From JADCCX01 sp031431475 (GTDB lineage: Bacteria; Pseudomonadota; Alphaproteobacteria; Rhizobiales; Beijerinckiaceae), in NCBI GenBank assembly GCA_031431475.1, contig JANPDL010000015.1:1-31575 (forward strand): a stretch of 31,575 nt of DNA, read 5' to 3'. The position numbers and the translations under genes are program-made. Positions 1 through 7,191 of this stretch are shown here, one piece after another (position 1 is the first letter of the stretch; the number at the start of each line of letters is the position of its first letter). Below the pieces are notes generated by a model. That model had not been told where the DNA came from. It saw only the letters and a program-made list of their open reading frames with translations, and did not search any database.

Positions 1-71
1 TGCGCGCGCGGCTGCCAGCCCTTGGCCGCGAACCAGTCGCGGAAGCGCGGCGGCAGGAGGTCAGCCGACAT
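1..71 (-). CDS. Lhr-type DEXH-box helicase, N-terminal fragment (partial)
   Basis: Reading leftward from an ATG at 71, the frame runs open to the window edge and gives about 23 residues, MSADLLPPRFRDWFAAKGWQ followed by PRA. The core LPPRFxxWFAxxGWxPR is how I remember the start of ligase-associated DNA damage response DEXH helicases (Lhr family), just before their Q-motif and Walker A region. The start overlaps the last 11 bases of the upstream methyltransferase gene, so the two are probably translationally coupled. None of the helicase motifs lies inside the window, so the call rests on a short N-terminus only. Confidence 0.5.
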   Translation of the reverse strand, partial: MSADLLPPRFRDWFAAKGWQPRA

Positions 72-1011
72 CGGGCTCTCGGCTCAATACGTTAGCCGGT
101 ATCCGGTTCACCACCACGACAAAACCATCAACAGGCTTCCCGGCATCCTGCCTTGTAACGCATGGTGCGAGAAGCCTGACACTGAGTTCGCAGCTTTTAG
201 CCACAGCCCGCACGTACGCCTCGCTGTGATGATAGCGCAGGTCGGCACCCAGCACGTAACCTTCACCCGCCAGCGATTGAACCGTGAAAGCGAAGAGACC
301 ATGCACATCCATAACCCGACGCGTCGCATTGAAAACCGGCGAAAGATCGCTGAGGTAAACCAGAACATCGGCTGCCATCAAGAGATCGAACGTGCCACCT
401 TCCTGCGAAGCCAGATAATCCATGAGATCGCCGCAGTTCGGCTCATCCTCTGAATAGAACCCACTGTGCCGCGCCCGGGCAATCATCGCAGGTGAGAGGT
501 CAACGCCGTGCATGGAATCAACATGCTTCCAGATAGCCGCAGCCATCAGGCCTGTCCCGCAGCCCAGATCAGCCGCGCGATCGAAATGGAAGGCGCGAGC
601 ATTTGCTGCGCAAACAGTCTCGAGTGCCGCCACCACGATTTGCGGCCCGCGATAGTTGAGTGCCTTGACCAGATGGTCGTCGAAGCGGTCAGCATATTCA
701 TCAAAAAGTGCCGCAACATAGCCCGGTGTCATCCCCACACCGGCAACACCCAGACGCGCAAGCCTGACACCTGCACCGAGCGCATCAGCCGGGGGCAGCG
801 CACGGTGGAAGGCAACGATAGCCTCAGGCACTTCACCCAACTGTTCCAGCGCATCGCCCAGACCAAACCACGCTGGAGCCCACTCCGGTGCCAGTTCCAG
901 CACCTGCCGGAATAGATCAGCCGCAGCGAAAAAATCATGCTCTTTCAGCAGGTCCTGCGCATAGCCATACCGCCGGTCGGCATTGAGATCGCCGGAGGAA
1001 TGCGGGGTCAT
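61..1011 (-). CDS. TPR-containing class I SAM-dependent methyltransferase
   Basis: This 316-residue protein resembles the predicted methyltransferases with an N-terminal TPR (COG4976 type). Residues about 15-75 form one to two tetratricopeptide-like helical pairs (FFAAADLFRQVLELAPEWAP, then GLGDALEQLGEVPEAIVAFHRAL). A Rossmann methyltransferase domain follows, with motif I at residues 147-154 (ADLGCGTG) and an acidic end of strand two in MHGVDLSPAMIARAR. The substrate is unknown; these proteins are presumed to act in the cytoplasm. The ATG at 1011 has a GAGGG ribosome site four bases upstream. It begins 7 bases after the 2OG-oxygenase gene stops and ends inside the helicase start, so it sits in a tight leftward operon. 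No catalytic residue beyond the SAM site can be named. Confidence 0.8.
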   Translation of the reverse strand: MTPHSSGDLNADRRYGYAQDLLKEHDFFAAADLFRQVLELAPEWAPAWFGLGDALEQLGEVPEAIVAFHRALPPADALGAGVRLARLGVAGVGMTPGYVAALFDEYADRFDDHLVKALNYRGPQIVVAALETVCAANARAFHFDRAADLGCGTGLMAAAIWKHVDSMHGVDLSPAMIARARHSGFYSEDEPNCGDLMDYLASQEGGTFDLLMAADVLVYLSDLSPVFNATRRVMDVHGLFAFTVQSLAGEGYVLGADLRYHHSEAYVRAVAKSCELSVRLLAPCVTRQDAGKPVDGFVVVVNRIPANVLSREPDVG

Positions 1012-1018
1012 GAAACCC

Positions 1019-1636
1019 TCACCCCCACCGGTAGTTGAAGCTTACCGAAATCCGCTCATCTTCCGCCATGTTCAGCGGCACCTCATGGCGCAGGAAGCTC
1101 TCCCACAACAGCACCTCGCCCGGTTTCGGCGCGCGGTAGATGAAGCTGCGGTTGGCCTCGGCTGCCTTGGGTTTGCGTGGCGGCGCGGCCATCATCATGG
1201 CGTGGCGCGGGTCTTCAAACTTGATGGCAGAAGCTCCGTCCGGCATCGCGACATACATAGTTCCGGAAATAACGCTGTGCGGATGGATATGCGAGGTATG
1301 CACGCCGCCCGGTGGCAGCACGTTGATCCAGATCGAATCCAAAATGATTTTCTTGCCCGAGAGCTCGTAGTCCAGCGCTTTGGCAAAATCCGCCACATGC
1401 CTGTCCAGCCGCCTCTGCAACTGCTTGAACACCGGAAAACGCCACGGAAGATCATCCAGCGAGGCATAGCTCGTATAGCCCGGATAACCGTTCTTGCGGC
1501 ACCAGCGCTGGCCCGCCGTGTCATCCGCTGCAATGGAGCGGCAGCTGGCATCCATTTCAGCCATGAACTCATCGCCCGGAGCGGCAATCTCGCCCCGGTA
1601 GAGCTGTGTCACGAAGAGTGTATCGATGGTGGCCAT
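1019..1636 (-). CDS. 2OG-Fe(II) oxygenase superfamily protein (TIGR02466-like)
   Basis: From the ATG at 1636 the protein has 205 residues and begins MATIDTLFVTQLYRGEI. The central GGVHTSHIHPHSVISGTMYVAMPDG and the C-terminal GEVLLWESFLRHEVPLN look like the double-stranded beta-helix of the 2OG-FeII_Oxy_5 / TIGR02466 family, where histidines in such positions bind iron. The substrate of the family is not known. The frame stays open to a GTG at 1684, which would add 16 residues and overlap the end of the RlpA gene. I prefer the ATG because the family-like sequence starts there and it leaves no overlap, but neither start has a good ribosome site. The gene lies between rlpA and the TPR-methyltransferase on the same strand. 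Confidence 0.75.
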   Translation of the reverse strand: MATIDTLFVTQLYRGEIAAPGDEFMAEMDASCRSIAADDTAGQRWCRKNGYPGYTSYASLDDLPWRFPVFKQLQRRLDRHVADFAKALDYELSGKKIILDSIWINVLPPGGVHTSHIHPHSVISGTMYVAMPDGASAIKFEDPRHAMMMAAPPRKPKAAEANRSFIYRAPKPGEVLLWESFLRHEVPLNMAEDERISVSFNYRWG

Positions 1637-1667
1637 GGCAGCGGCGTAACGCGCCGCAACAGCGCTG

Positions 1668-2033
1668 TCAAAGCGACGAAACACGCACCCGCGTCAACCC
1701 GCGCCCGGTCATGCCAAGCTGGCGCGCGGCCACGCCCGAGACATCCACAATGCGCCCGCGCACCCAGGGCCCGCGATCATTGACGCGCACCACGACACTA
1801 CGGCCATTGGAGAGGTTCGTGACCCGGATTTGCGAGCCGAACGGGGCGCTGCGATGGGCGGCGGTCATGGCGCTGTTGTTGAACCGCTCACCACTTGCGG
1901 TTTTGCGTCCGTGGAATTTCTGGCCGTAATAGGACGCGATCCCCTGCTGGTTGAGGGCGAGGGCGTCGGTGGCAGCGAGGGGCAGAATGAGAAAGGCGGC
2001 GGCGAAGGCCGCTGGGACAAGGCGAAACTGCAT
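1668..2033 (-). CDS. rlpA: RlpA-like septal ring lytic transglycosylase domain protein
   Basis: This short secreted protein (121 residues from the ATG at 2033) starts with a signal peptide, MQFRLVPAAFAAAFLILPLA, with likely cleavage after ALA. The rest is a single double-psi beta-barrel domain: GIASYYGQKFHGRKTASGERF, then AAHRSAPFGSQIRVTNL, then VVVRVNDRGPWVRGRIVDVS. The His of AAH and the Asp of NDRGPW match the catalytic pair described for RlpA of Pseudomonas, which cleaves naked glycan strands at the septum. There is no SPOR domain, so it is shorter than classic RlpA, as in many Alphaproteobacteria. An in-frame ATG at 2045 would add four residues ahead of the signal peptide. GGAA lies six bases before 2033, which favours that start. 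Confidence 0.85.
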   Translation of the reverse strand: MQFRLVPAAFAAAFLILPLAATDALALNQQGIASYYGQKFHGRKTASGERFNNSAMTAAHRSAPFGSQIRVTNLSNGRSVVVRVNDRGPWVRGRIVDVSGVAARQLGMTGRGLTRVRVSSL

Positions 2034-2065
2034 AAGGCATTCCATTTCAGATGTTTCGCCAGCTC

Positions 2066-2080
2066 TTGCCCCTAGGGCAA
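2066..2080. promoter_or_regulatory. Short inverted repeat between divergent rlpA and arsC
   Basis: TTGCCC-CTA-GGGCAA is a perfect inverted repeat with a 3-base centre, in the 135-base gap between the divergent rlpA and arsC genes. It may be an operator or a small hairpin. No regulator can be matched to it, and I do not recognise it as an ArsR box. Confidence 0.3.
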
Positions 2081-2168
2081 TGAATGGGGCCTAAACAGGG
2101 CGTTTGTCATCAAACTGTCTTGCTCTGCAGACTTGAGAACAGAAGTTTTATGATGGATAAAATACACC

Positions 2169-2702
2169 ATGACAGATATTTTCACGATTCTGGTGCTGTG
2201 TACCGGCAATTCCGCCCGCTCAATTCTCGGCGAGGCGATTTTGCAGCGCGAAGGGTGCGGGCGCATTCGCGCATTTTCAGCCGGCAGCAGGCCCAAGGGC
2301 GAGCCCAATCCCTTCGCGCTCAATCTACTGGCGACGGAAGGCTTTGATATCTCCGGTTTCCACTCAAAGTCCTGGGACGTTTTCGCAGCCGGCAGCGCCC
2401 CGCGTATCGATGTGGCAATCACGGTGTGCGATTCGGCTTCGGGTGAAAGCTGTCCGGTTTTCCCAACTGCGCCAGTCCGCGCACATTGGGGGCTGGACGA
2501 CCCCGCCGACGTGCAGGGTTCGGATTCTATCAAGCAAGCCGCCTTTCGCCGCACTTACAATGAGCTGATGGAGCGCACGAAGGCGCTCGTCGCACTGCCA
2601 TTCGAGGCAATGCCACCGGCCAGACTGCGCACAGCCCTCATGGAAATCGGCCGCATGGAGGGTGCGACGGCCATGACGCAAGGCGGAAGCAACGCACAAT
2701 GA
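2169..2702 (+). CDS. arsC: Arsenate reductase, low-molecular-weight phosphatase type
   Basis: This 177-residue cytoplasmic enzyme should reduce arsenate to arsenite. The P-loop CTGNSARS (C11 to R17) is the C-X5-R phosphate or arsenate pocket. C87 and C95 (TVCDSASGESCP) fit the two further redox cysteines of thioredoxin-coupled ArsC. DDPAD (D110-D111-P112) is the general-acid loop. The C-terminal tail of about 40 residues is longer than in Bacillus or Staphylococcus ArsC. The ATG at 2169 gives the family N-terminus (TILVLCTGNSARS), though no strong ribosome site precedes it. The stop overlaps the aqpS start by four bases (ATGA), a coupled pair. No arsR-like gene is visible in the window, which is unusual for this pair. 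Confidence 0.9.
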   Translation: MTDIFTILVLCTGNSARSILGEAILQREGCGRIRAFSAGSRPKGEPNPFALNLLATEGFDISGFHSKSWDVFAAGSAPRIDVAITVCDSASGESCPVFPTAPVRAHWGLDDPADVQGSDSIKQAAFRRTYNELMERTKALVALPFEAMPPARLRTALMEIGRMEGATAMTQGGSNAQ

Positions 2703-3379
2703 CCGACAGGACTGCAAGCACACCAGCTGTCTCGGCCCGGCTGGCCGCCGAGGCACTGGGCACAGCGATCCTCGTCGCGACCGTTATCGGTTCTGGCATC
2801 ATGGCAACGAACCTGACGAAGGACGTGGCGCTGCAACTCCTCGCCAACACGATTCCGACGGGTGCTATTCTTGTTGTGCTGATTACGGTCTTTGCTCCTG
2901 TCTCCGGTGCGCATTTCAATCCCGCTGTGACCATGGTGTTCACATTGCGTGGCGAATTCCCGAAGGAGCTATTGCTGCCCTATATTCTCTGCCAATGCCT
3001 TGGCGGTATCGCAGGCACAGCGGCAGCACATCTCATGTTTGGCTTCAGCCCGCTGGAAATCGGGACAACGGCGCGATCCGGTGCATCCCAATGGTTCGCG
3101 GAAGCTGTCGCGACATTCACACTGCTCATTGCAATCCTTGGGACATCACGCGCCAGGCCCGAAGCCGTACCCATGATCGTGGGCCTCACCATTACCGCAA
3201 CCTACTGGTTTACAGCATCAACATCATTCGCCAATCCGGCGGTGACACTGGCGCGCGGGTTCACCACAAGCTTTGCCGGAATCAATCTGGTGCACGTACC
3301 GGGGTTTGTTGCGGCGCAGGTCGCAGGAGCTTTGGTCGCTATGGCGATGGTGAAGGTCGTCTTCAGGACTGACAGGTAA
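2699..3379 (+). CDS. aqpS: MIP family aquaglyceroporin, AqpS-type arsenite channel
   Basis: This 226-residue, six-helix membrane protein has the two half-helix NPA motifs of the major intrinsic protein family (HFNPAVT, residues 74-76; FANPAVT, residues 179-181). In classic aquaporins the second NPA is followed by Arg, which narrows the pore; here it is Val, as in the Z-type channels used in arsenic resistance. In Sinorhizobium meliloti AqpS lets arsenite made by ArsC leave the cell down its gradient, replacing an arsenite pump. The ATGA overlap with arsC supports the same job here. The stop codon abuts the stop of the convergent fadD gene with no bases between. Confidence 0.88.
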   Translation: MTDRTASTPAVSARLAAEALGTAILVATVIGSGIMATNLTKDVALQLLANTIPTGAILVVLITVFAPVSGAHFNPAVTMVFTLRGEFPKELLLPYILCQCLGGIAGTAAAHLMFGFSPLEIGTTARSGASQWFAEAVATFTLLIAILGTSRARPEAVPMIVGLTITATYWFTASTSFANPAVTLARGFTTSFAGINLVHVPGFVAAQVAGALVAMAMVKVVFRTDR

Positions 3380-5068
3380 TCACCCCTTCCCCATCACCTC
3401 ATCCCGCAGCACGCGCCGCAGCACCTTGCCCACATTCGTCTTGGGCAGCGCATCCCGGAACACCACCGTCCTCGGCACCTTGTATCCCGTCAGCCCCTCG
3501 CGGCAGTGCTTGATGATATCCGCTTCTGTCACATTCGGGTCTTTCTTCACCACATAGGCCGCAACCGCCTCGCCCGAATGTGCGTCAGGCAGGCCGATCA
3601 CCGCCACCTCCAGCACGCCGGGATGCCCCGCGACCACCTCTTCCACCTCGTTGGGATAGACGTTGAAGCCCGAGACCAGCACCATGTCCTTCATGCGGTC
3701 GACGATCTTGAACTGACCGTCCGGCAGCATCACGCCGACATCGCCGGATTTGAACCAGCCATCCGCCGTCATCGCCTTTTCTGTCTCTTCCGGCCGCTGC
3801 CAGTAGCCCGCCATCACCTGCGGACCCTTGATCCAGATTTCGCCGGGTCCATTCAGTCCGACATCCTTGCCGTCCAGATCGACGATCTTCACCTCGGTTG
3901 AGGGAACGGGGAAGCCGATGGTGCCGGAAAACTCCTGCAGGGTCAGCGGGTTCACGGTGGCGATGGGCGAGGTCTCGGAGAGGCCATAGCCCTCGATGAT
4001 CGGCTTGCCCGTGCGCTCCTTCCAGCGTTTGGCGACCGGCCCCTGCATGGCCATGCCACCGGCGACCGCAAACTGGAGCTGCGCAAAATCCACCTTCTCG
4101 AAGCCGGGCGCATTGAGAAGCGCATTGTAGAGCGTGTTGACGCCTGAGATCATGGTGAAAGGCGTGGTCTGCAGCGTCTTGATGAAGCCCGGAATATCGC
4201 GCGGATTGGCGATAAGCAGGCAGCTCGCGCCAAGCCGTTGCATGTAGATGCAGCAGCAGGTGAGCGCGAAAATGTGATAAAGCGGCAGCGCCGTCACCAT
4301 CACAGGCGCAGCCTTGGTCTGATCGAGAAATGGCGTGATCCAGGCATCGGCCTGCAGCACATTGGCCATGATGTTGCGATGCAGCAGTGTTGCGCCCTTG
4401 GAAACGCCTGTTGTGCCACCCGTATATTGCAGAAAGGCCACGTCATCGATGCCGATGGTTGCCGCCTTCGGAGTCTGACCGGCATGGGCCGCAAGAATGC
4501 TCTTGAAAGTGCCAGCACTGGGCAATTTGAAGGCCTTCACCACCTTCTTGATCTTGCGGGAAACAAAATTGACGATGGTGCCCTTGAAGCCCAGCAGATC
4601 ACCCGCCGTCGTCAGCATGATGGTCTCTACCGTCTTGAGGTTTGGCTTCGCCTCTTCCACCACATGGGCGAAGTTTTCGAGGACGAACAGCACCTTCGCG
4701 CCGGAATCGTTGAGCTGATGCTCCAGTTCACGCGGGGTGTAGAGCGGGTTGACGTTGACGACGGTGAAGCCGCCGCGCAGCACCGCGAACATCACGACGG
4801 GATAGGCCATGACGTTCGGCATCATGATCGCGACGCGGTCGCCCTTTTTCAGGCCCTTCGCCTGCATCCAGCAGATCACGGCGTTGCTGGCCTTTTCCAC
4901 TTCGGCATAAGTCAGTTTCTTGCCGAAACTCTCGAACGCGGGGCGACCTGAATAGCGGCGTGCGCTGTCATTGAGGACGTCGGCGATGGTCCCGGCGGAC
5001 AGTGCATCAATCGTGGCGGGAACGCCCGGCGGATAAGCTTTCAGCCACAATTTTGCTGGGTCAGTCAT
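3380..5068 (-). CDS. fadD: Long-chain fatty acid-CoA ligase
   Basis: This 562-residue AMP-forming enzyme activates fatty acids to acyl-CoA through an acyl-adenylate. The adenylate-forming superfamily signatures are present in order: the phosphate loop LQYTGGTTGVSKG near residue 216, GYGLSETSP near 365, then DGWFKSGDVGVMLPDG and IVDRMKDMVLVSGFNVYP. The C-terminal lysine needed for adenylation lies in LPKTNVGKVLRR. Length and motifs match FadD. The ATG at 5068 is preceded by GGGGAGA at six-base spacing; a GTG three bases earlier is possible but less likely. It appears to be monocistronic, divergent from the Ada-like gene and convergent with aqpS with zero spacing. Confidence 0.92.
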   Translation of the reverse strand: MTDPAKLWLKAYPPGVPATIDALSAGTIADVLNDSARRYSGRPAFESFGKKLTYAEVEKASNAVICWMQAKGLKKGDRVAIMMPNVMAYPVVMFAVLRGGFTVVNVNPLYTPRELEHQLNDSGAKVLFVLENFAHVVEEAKPNLKTVETIMLTTAGDLLGFKGTIVNFVSRKIKKVVKAFKLPSAGTFKSILAAHAGQTPKAATIGIDDVAFLQYTGGTTGVSKGATLLHRNIMANVLQADAWITPFLDQTKAAPVMVTALPLYHIFALTCCCIYMQRLGASCLLIANPRDIPGFIKTLQTTPFTMISGVNTLYNALLNAPGFEKVDFAQLQFAVAGGMAMQGPVAKRWKERTGKPIIEGYGLSETSPIATVNPLTLQEFSGTIGFPVPSTEVKIVDLDGKDVGLNGPGEIWIKGPQVMAGYWQRPEETEKAMTADGWFKSGDVGVMLPDGQFKIVDRMKDMVLVSGFNVYPNEVEEVVAGHPGVLEVAVIGLPDAHSGEAVAAYVVKKDPNVTEADIIKHCREGLTGYKVPRTVVFRDALPKTNVGKVLRRVLRDEVMGKG

Positions 5069-5309
5069 CACATTCTCCCCCGGCGACTTGCCTCCCTGGC
5101 ATCGCCTTTTGTTCAGTCTTTTCGCTCTAGTTCGTTCACAGCAGAACTATCAAGCTTTTTCAATGGATTGCATCATGAAACCTTACGTTGCGAACAACAA
5201 GAGCGTCAGGCGATTTTGATGATTGCAGCTTCACACCGCAGCTTTCGGGTGGGCATGGGGTTGGTACGGACCTAGACTCATGCAGGATCAAGGATCAGGA
5301 GAGACCATC

Positions 5310-6236
5310 ATGCTGATGAAGATTGCTGACGAGCCGCTCTCCCCCGCCGCCGATCAGGCCTCGGAATATGACCGCGTGCGCCGGGCGCTGGAATATCTCA
5401 CGGCGCGCTGGCGCAACCAGCCGAACCTCGATGACGTGGCGGCGCATGTCGGGTTATCACCCTCGCATTTCCATCACCTGTTCCGGCGCTTTGCGGGCAT
5501 CACGCCGAAAGCCTTCTTGCAGGCGATTACACTGGATCACGCCAAGGCCCTGCTGAAGGACAGCGCAAGCGTACTGGACGCCACATACGAGGTCGGCCTG
5601 TCCGGCCCATCCCGCCTGCATGATCTCTTCGTCACGCATGAAGCAATGTCACCGGGCGAATGGAAGGCCGGTGGAAGCGGCCTCACCCTGCGCTATGGCT
5701 TCCACGATTCCCCCTTCGGCGAAGCGCTCGCCGTGATGACGGATCGCGGCCTGGCAGGCCTCGGCTGGGTGGATGACAAGGCGGCGCCTGGCAATGCGAG
5801 TGACAGCGGCAAGCCTGCGGGCGGACGCAAGGGCGCGATGGCGGATATGGTGCGGCGCTGGCCGGGCGCCCGCTTCGTGGAAGATCAGGCGCAGGCTGCA
5901 AGAACCGTAAACCGTATTTTCAGTCCCGCAGAATGGCAGCACAACCAGCCGCTCAATGTCGTGATGCTGGGCTCCGATTTCGAGGTACGGGTCTGGCAGG
6001 CTTTGCTGAAAATCCCGATGGGACGCGCCACGACCTATGGCGATGTCGCTAGCCATATCGGCAAGCCCTCTGCGGCCCGTGCGGTCGGCGCTGCGGTGGG
6101 GCGAAACCCGATCAGCTTCGTGGTGCCCTGCCACCGCGTGCTGGGAAAAACCGGCGCGCTGACGGGTTATCACTGGGGCCTGACGCGCAAACAGGCGATT
6201 CTCGGCTGGGAAGCCGGGCAGGTCGCTCCGGTTTAG
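5310..6236 (+). CDS. Ada-like AraC-type HTH / O6-methylguanine-DNA methyltransferase
   Basis: Read from the ATG at 5310 (GGAG eight bases upstream), the protein has 308 residues. An AraC-type helix-turn-helix domain at about residues 20-115 (LDDVAAHVGLSPSHFHHLFRR, then AFLQAITLDHAKALL) is followed by an alkyltransferase domain ending in VPCHRV, whose Cys274 accepts the alkyl group from O6-alkylguanine. The PAAR-like segment KPSAARAVGAAVGRNPI precedes it as usual. E. coli Ada has an extra N-terminal zinc domain that repairs methylphosphotriesters and triggers induction; it is absent here. The protein is therefore a two-domain variant that may bind DNA but cannot use the classical methyl switch. 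The open frame extends upstream to 5223, but that stretch is not family-like. Confidence 0.88.
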   Translation: MLMKIADEPLSPAADQASEYDRVRRALEYLTARWRNQPNLDDVAAHVGLSPSHFHHLFRRFAGITPKAFLQAITLDHAKALLKDSASVLDATYEVGLSGPSRLHDLFVTHEAMSPGEWKAGGSGLTLRYGFHDSPFGEALAVMTDRGLAGLGWVDDKAAPGNASDSGKPAGGRKGAMADMVRRWPGARFVEDQAQAARTVNRIFSPAEWQHNQPLNVVMLGSDFEVRVWQALLKIPMGRATTYGDVASHIGKPSAARAVGAAVGRNPISFVVPCHRVLGKTGALTGYHWGLTRKQAILGWEAGQVAPV

Positions 6237-6439
6237 GTCGCCTTGATGCCGCGCTCGACGAAGCTGGCAACGATGGCAGCACCGATAACGATTAAAAGCC
6301 CTGCGGCATACCAGGTCAGGACAGACGCCAGCACCTCAGAGGTCTGGCCCGACTGGAACAGAAAGCCGAAAGGCCCTGTTCCGGCGCGATAGCCGTAGCC
6401 CTGGGTTACCGAACCGGTCATTGCGGAAAGATTGATCAT
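6233..6439 (-). CDS. Small single-pass membrane protein, TetR neighbour
   Basis: This 68-residue protein is of unknown function. The N-terminal half is polar and glycine-rich (TGSVTQGYGYRAGTGPFGFLF), and the C-terminal half holds one clear transmembrane helix (VLTWYAAGLLIVIGAAIVASFV) ending in a short basic tail. It resembles no family I can name. The ATG at 6439 has GGAG eight bases upstream; a GTG at 6442 is also possible. Its stop overlaps the convergent ada-like stop by four bases. Its 5' side faces the TetR gene across 158 bases that hold three identical-type inverted repeats, so it is the likely target of that regulator. Confidence 0.6.
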   Translation of the reverse strand: MINLSAMTGSVTQGYGYRAGTGPFGFLFQSGQTSEVLASVLTWYAAGLLIVIGAAIVASFVERGIKAT

Positions 6440-6474
6440 CACTTGTACTCCCCGAACTTGATGCGAATGCTCGA

Positions 6475-6547
6475 ATGAACATCGTTCATATACATTCTCT
6501 AGATCAAACTTGAACGACGTTCAAGTATTATCTTGAACGCTGTTCAA
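6475..6547. promoter_or_regulatory. Three inverted-repeat operators for the divergent TetR regulator
   Basis: Three palindromes of one type, TGAAC-N3-GTTCA, lie between the divergent small membrane protein gene and the tetR gene: 6475-6489 (arms ATGAAC/GTTCAT), 6508-6526 (arms ACTTGAAC/GTTCAAGT) and 6533-6547 (arms TTGAAC/GTTCAA). Their centres are 35 and 23 bases apart. A possible further half site (TTCAAG) sits at 6554-6559. The arrangement fits autoregulation by the adjacent TetR protein and joint control of the divergent gene. The binding protein is inferred from position, not shown. Confidence 0.7.
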
Positions 6548-6597
6548 TTATTTTCAAGCGTGTTATGAGGGGTCAATGCCAGAGAGCACAAATATCC

Positions 6598-7191
6598 ATG
6601 GCCAAATCCCCGCCCCGCGGCGAACTGAAGGATCTGATGATTGCGGCAGCAGAGGAAATCCTCGCGGCGGAAGGCCTCAAGGCGTTGCAGGCCCGCGCCA
6701 TCGCGGCCAAAGTCGGCTGTGCCGTCGGATCGCTCTACAATGTCTTCGGCGATATCGATGAACTCATCCTCATAGCCAACAGCCGCACGCTGACCCATCT
6801 CGGAAAACTGCTGTCCCAGGCGAAAGAGCGCACGAAAACGGGCACACAGGAAGAGCAATTGCTGGCCCTCGCCTACGGTTACCTCGATTTTGCCGCTCGG
6901 CATACAAGGCGCTGGAAGGCCGTTTTCGAGCATGTGCTGGCTGAGGAAAAGGCCGTTCCTGCCTGGTATCGCGAGGGCCAAAGGCCCCTGCTCGCCAACA
7001 TCGCCTCAGTCCTGCCCGACTGGATGACGCCAGACGGAAAATCGCTCATGGCGCAGACGCTGTTCTCCGCAGCCCATGGCATCGTCGTGCTGGCGCTGGA
7101 CCGCAAGCTTGTGGACGAGTTTGACCGTGGCCGGACCGAAAAACAGCTGCAACTGCTGGTCGAAGGTGCTGTGCGCAGCCTCAGGGCCTGA
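6598..7191 (+). CDS. TetR/AcrR family transcriptional regulator
   Basis: This 197-residue regulator has an N-terminal TetR helix-turn-helix: LKDLMIAAAEEILAAEGLKALQARAIAAKVGCAVGSLYNVFGDIDELI, with the recognition helix near residues 38-48. The C-terminal ligand and dimer part (WKAVFEHVLAEEKAVPAWY, LFSAAHGIVVLAL) looks like the WHG or TetR_C_33 type. The ATG at 6598 gives the expected short lead before the HTH. An upstream ATG at 6565 would add 11 residues and place the start close behind the last operator. The gene is divergent from a small membrane protein gene and very likely binds the three palindromes between them. The last 11 bases overlap the convergent esterase gene. The inducer is unknown. 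Confidence 0.87.
   Translation: MAKSPPRGELKDLMIAAAEEILAAEGLKALQARAIAAKVGCAVGSLYNVFGDIDELILIANSRTLTHLGKLLSQAKERTKTGTQEEQLLALAYGYLDFAARHTRRWKAVFEHVLAEEKAVPAWYREGQRPLLANIASVLPDWMTPDGKSLMAQTLFSAAHGIVVLALDRKLVDEFDRGRTEKQLQLLVEGAVRSLRA

Noticed and set aside
983..1783. 266-residue plus-strand frame across the methyltransferase and oxygenase genes
   Set aside because: Antisense to two genes with recognised folds.
2072..2554. 160-residue minus-strand frame opposite arsC
   Set aside because: Antisense to an arsenate reductase with an intact P-loop and cysteines.
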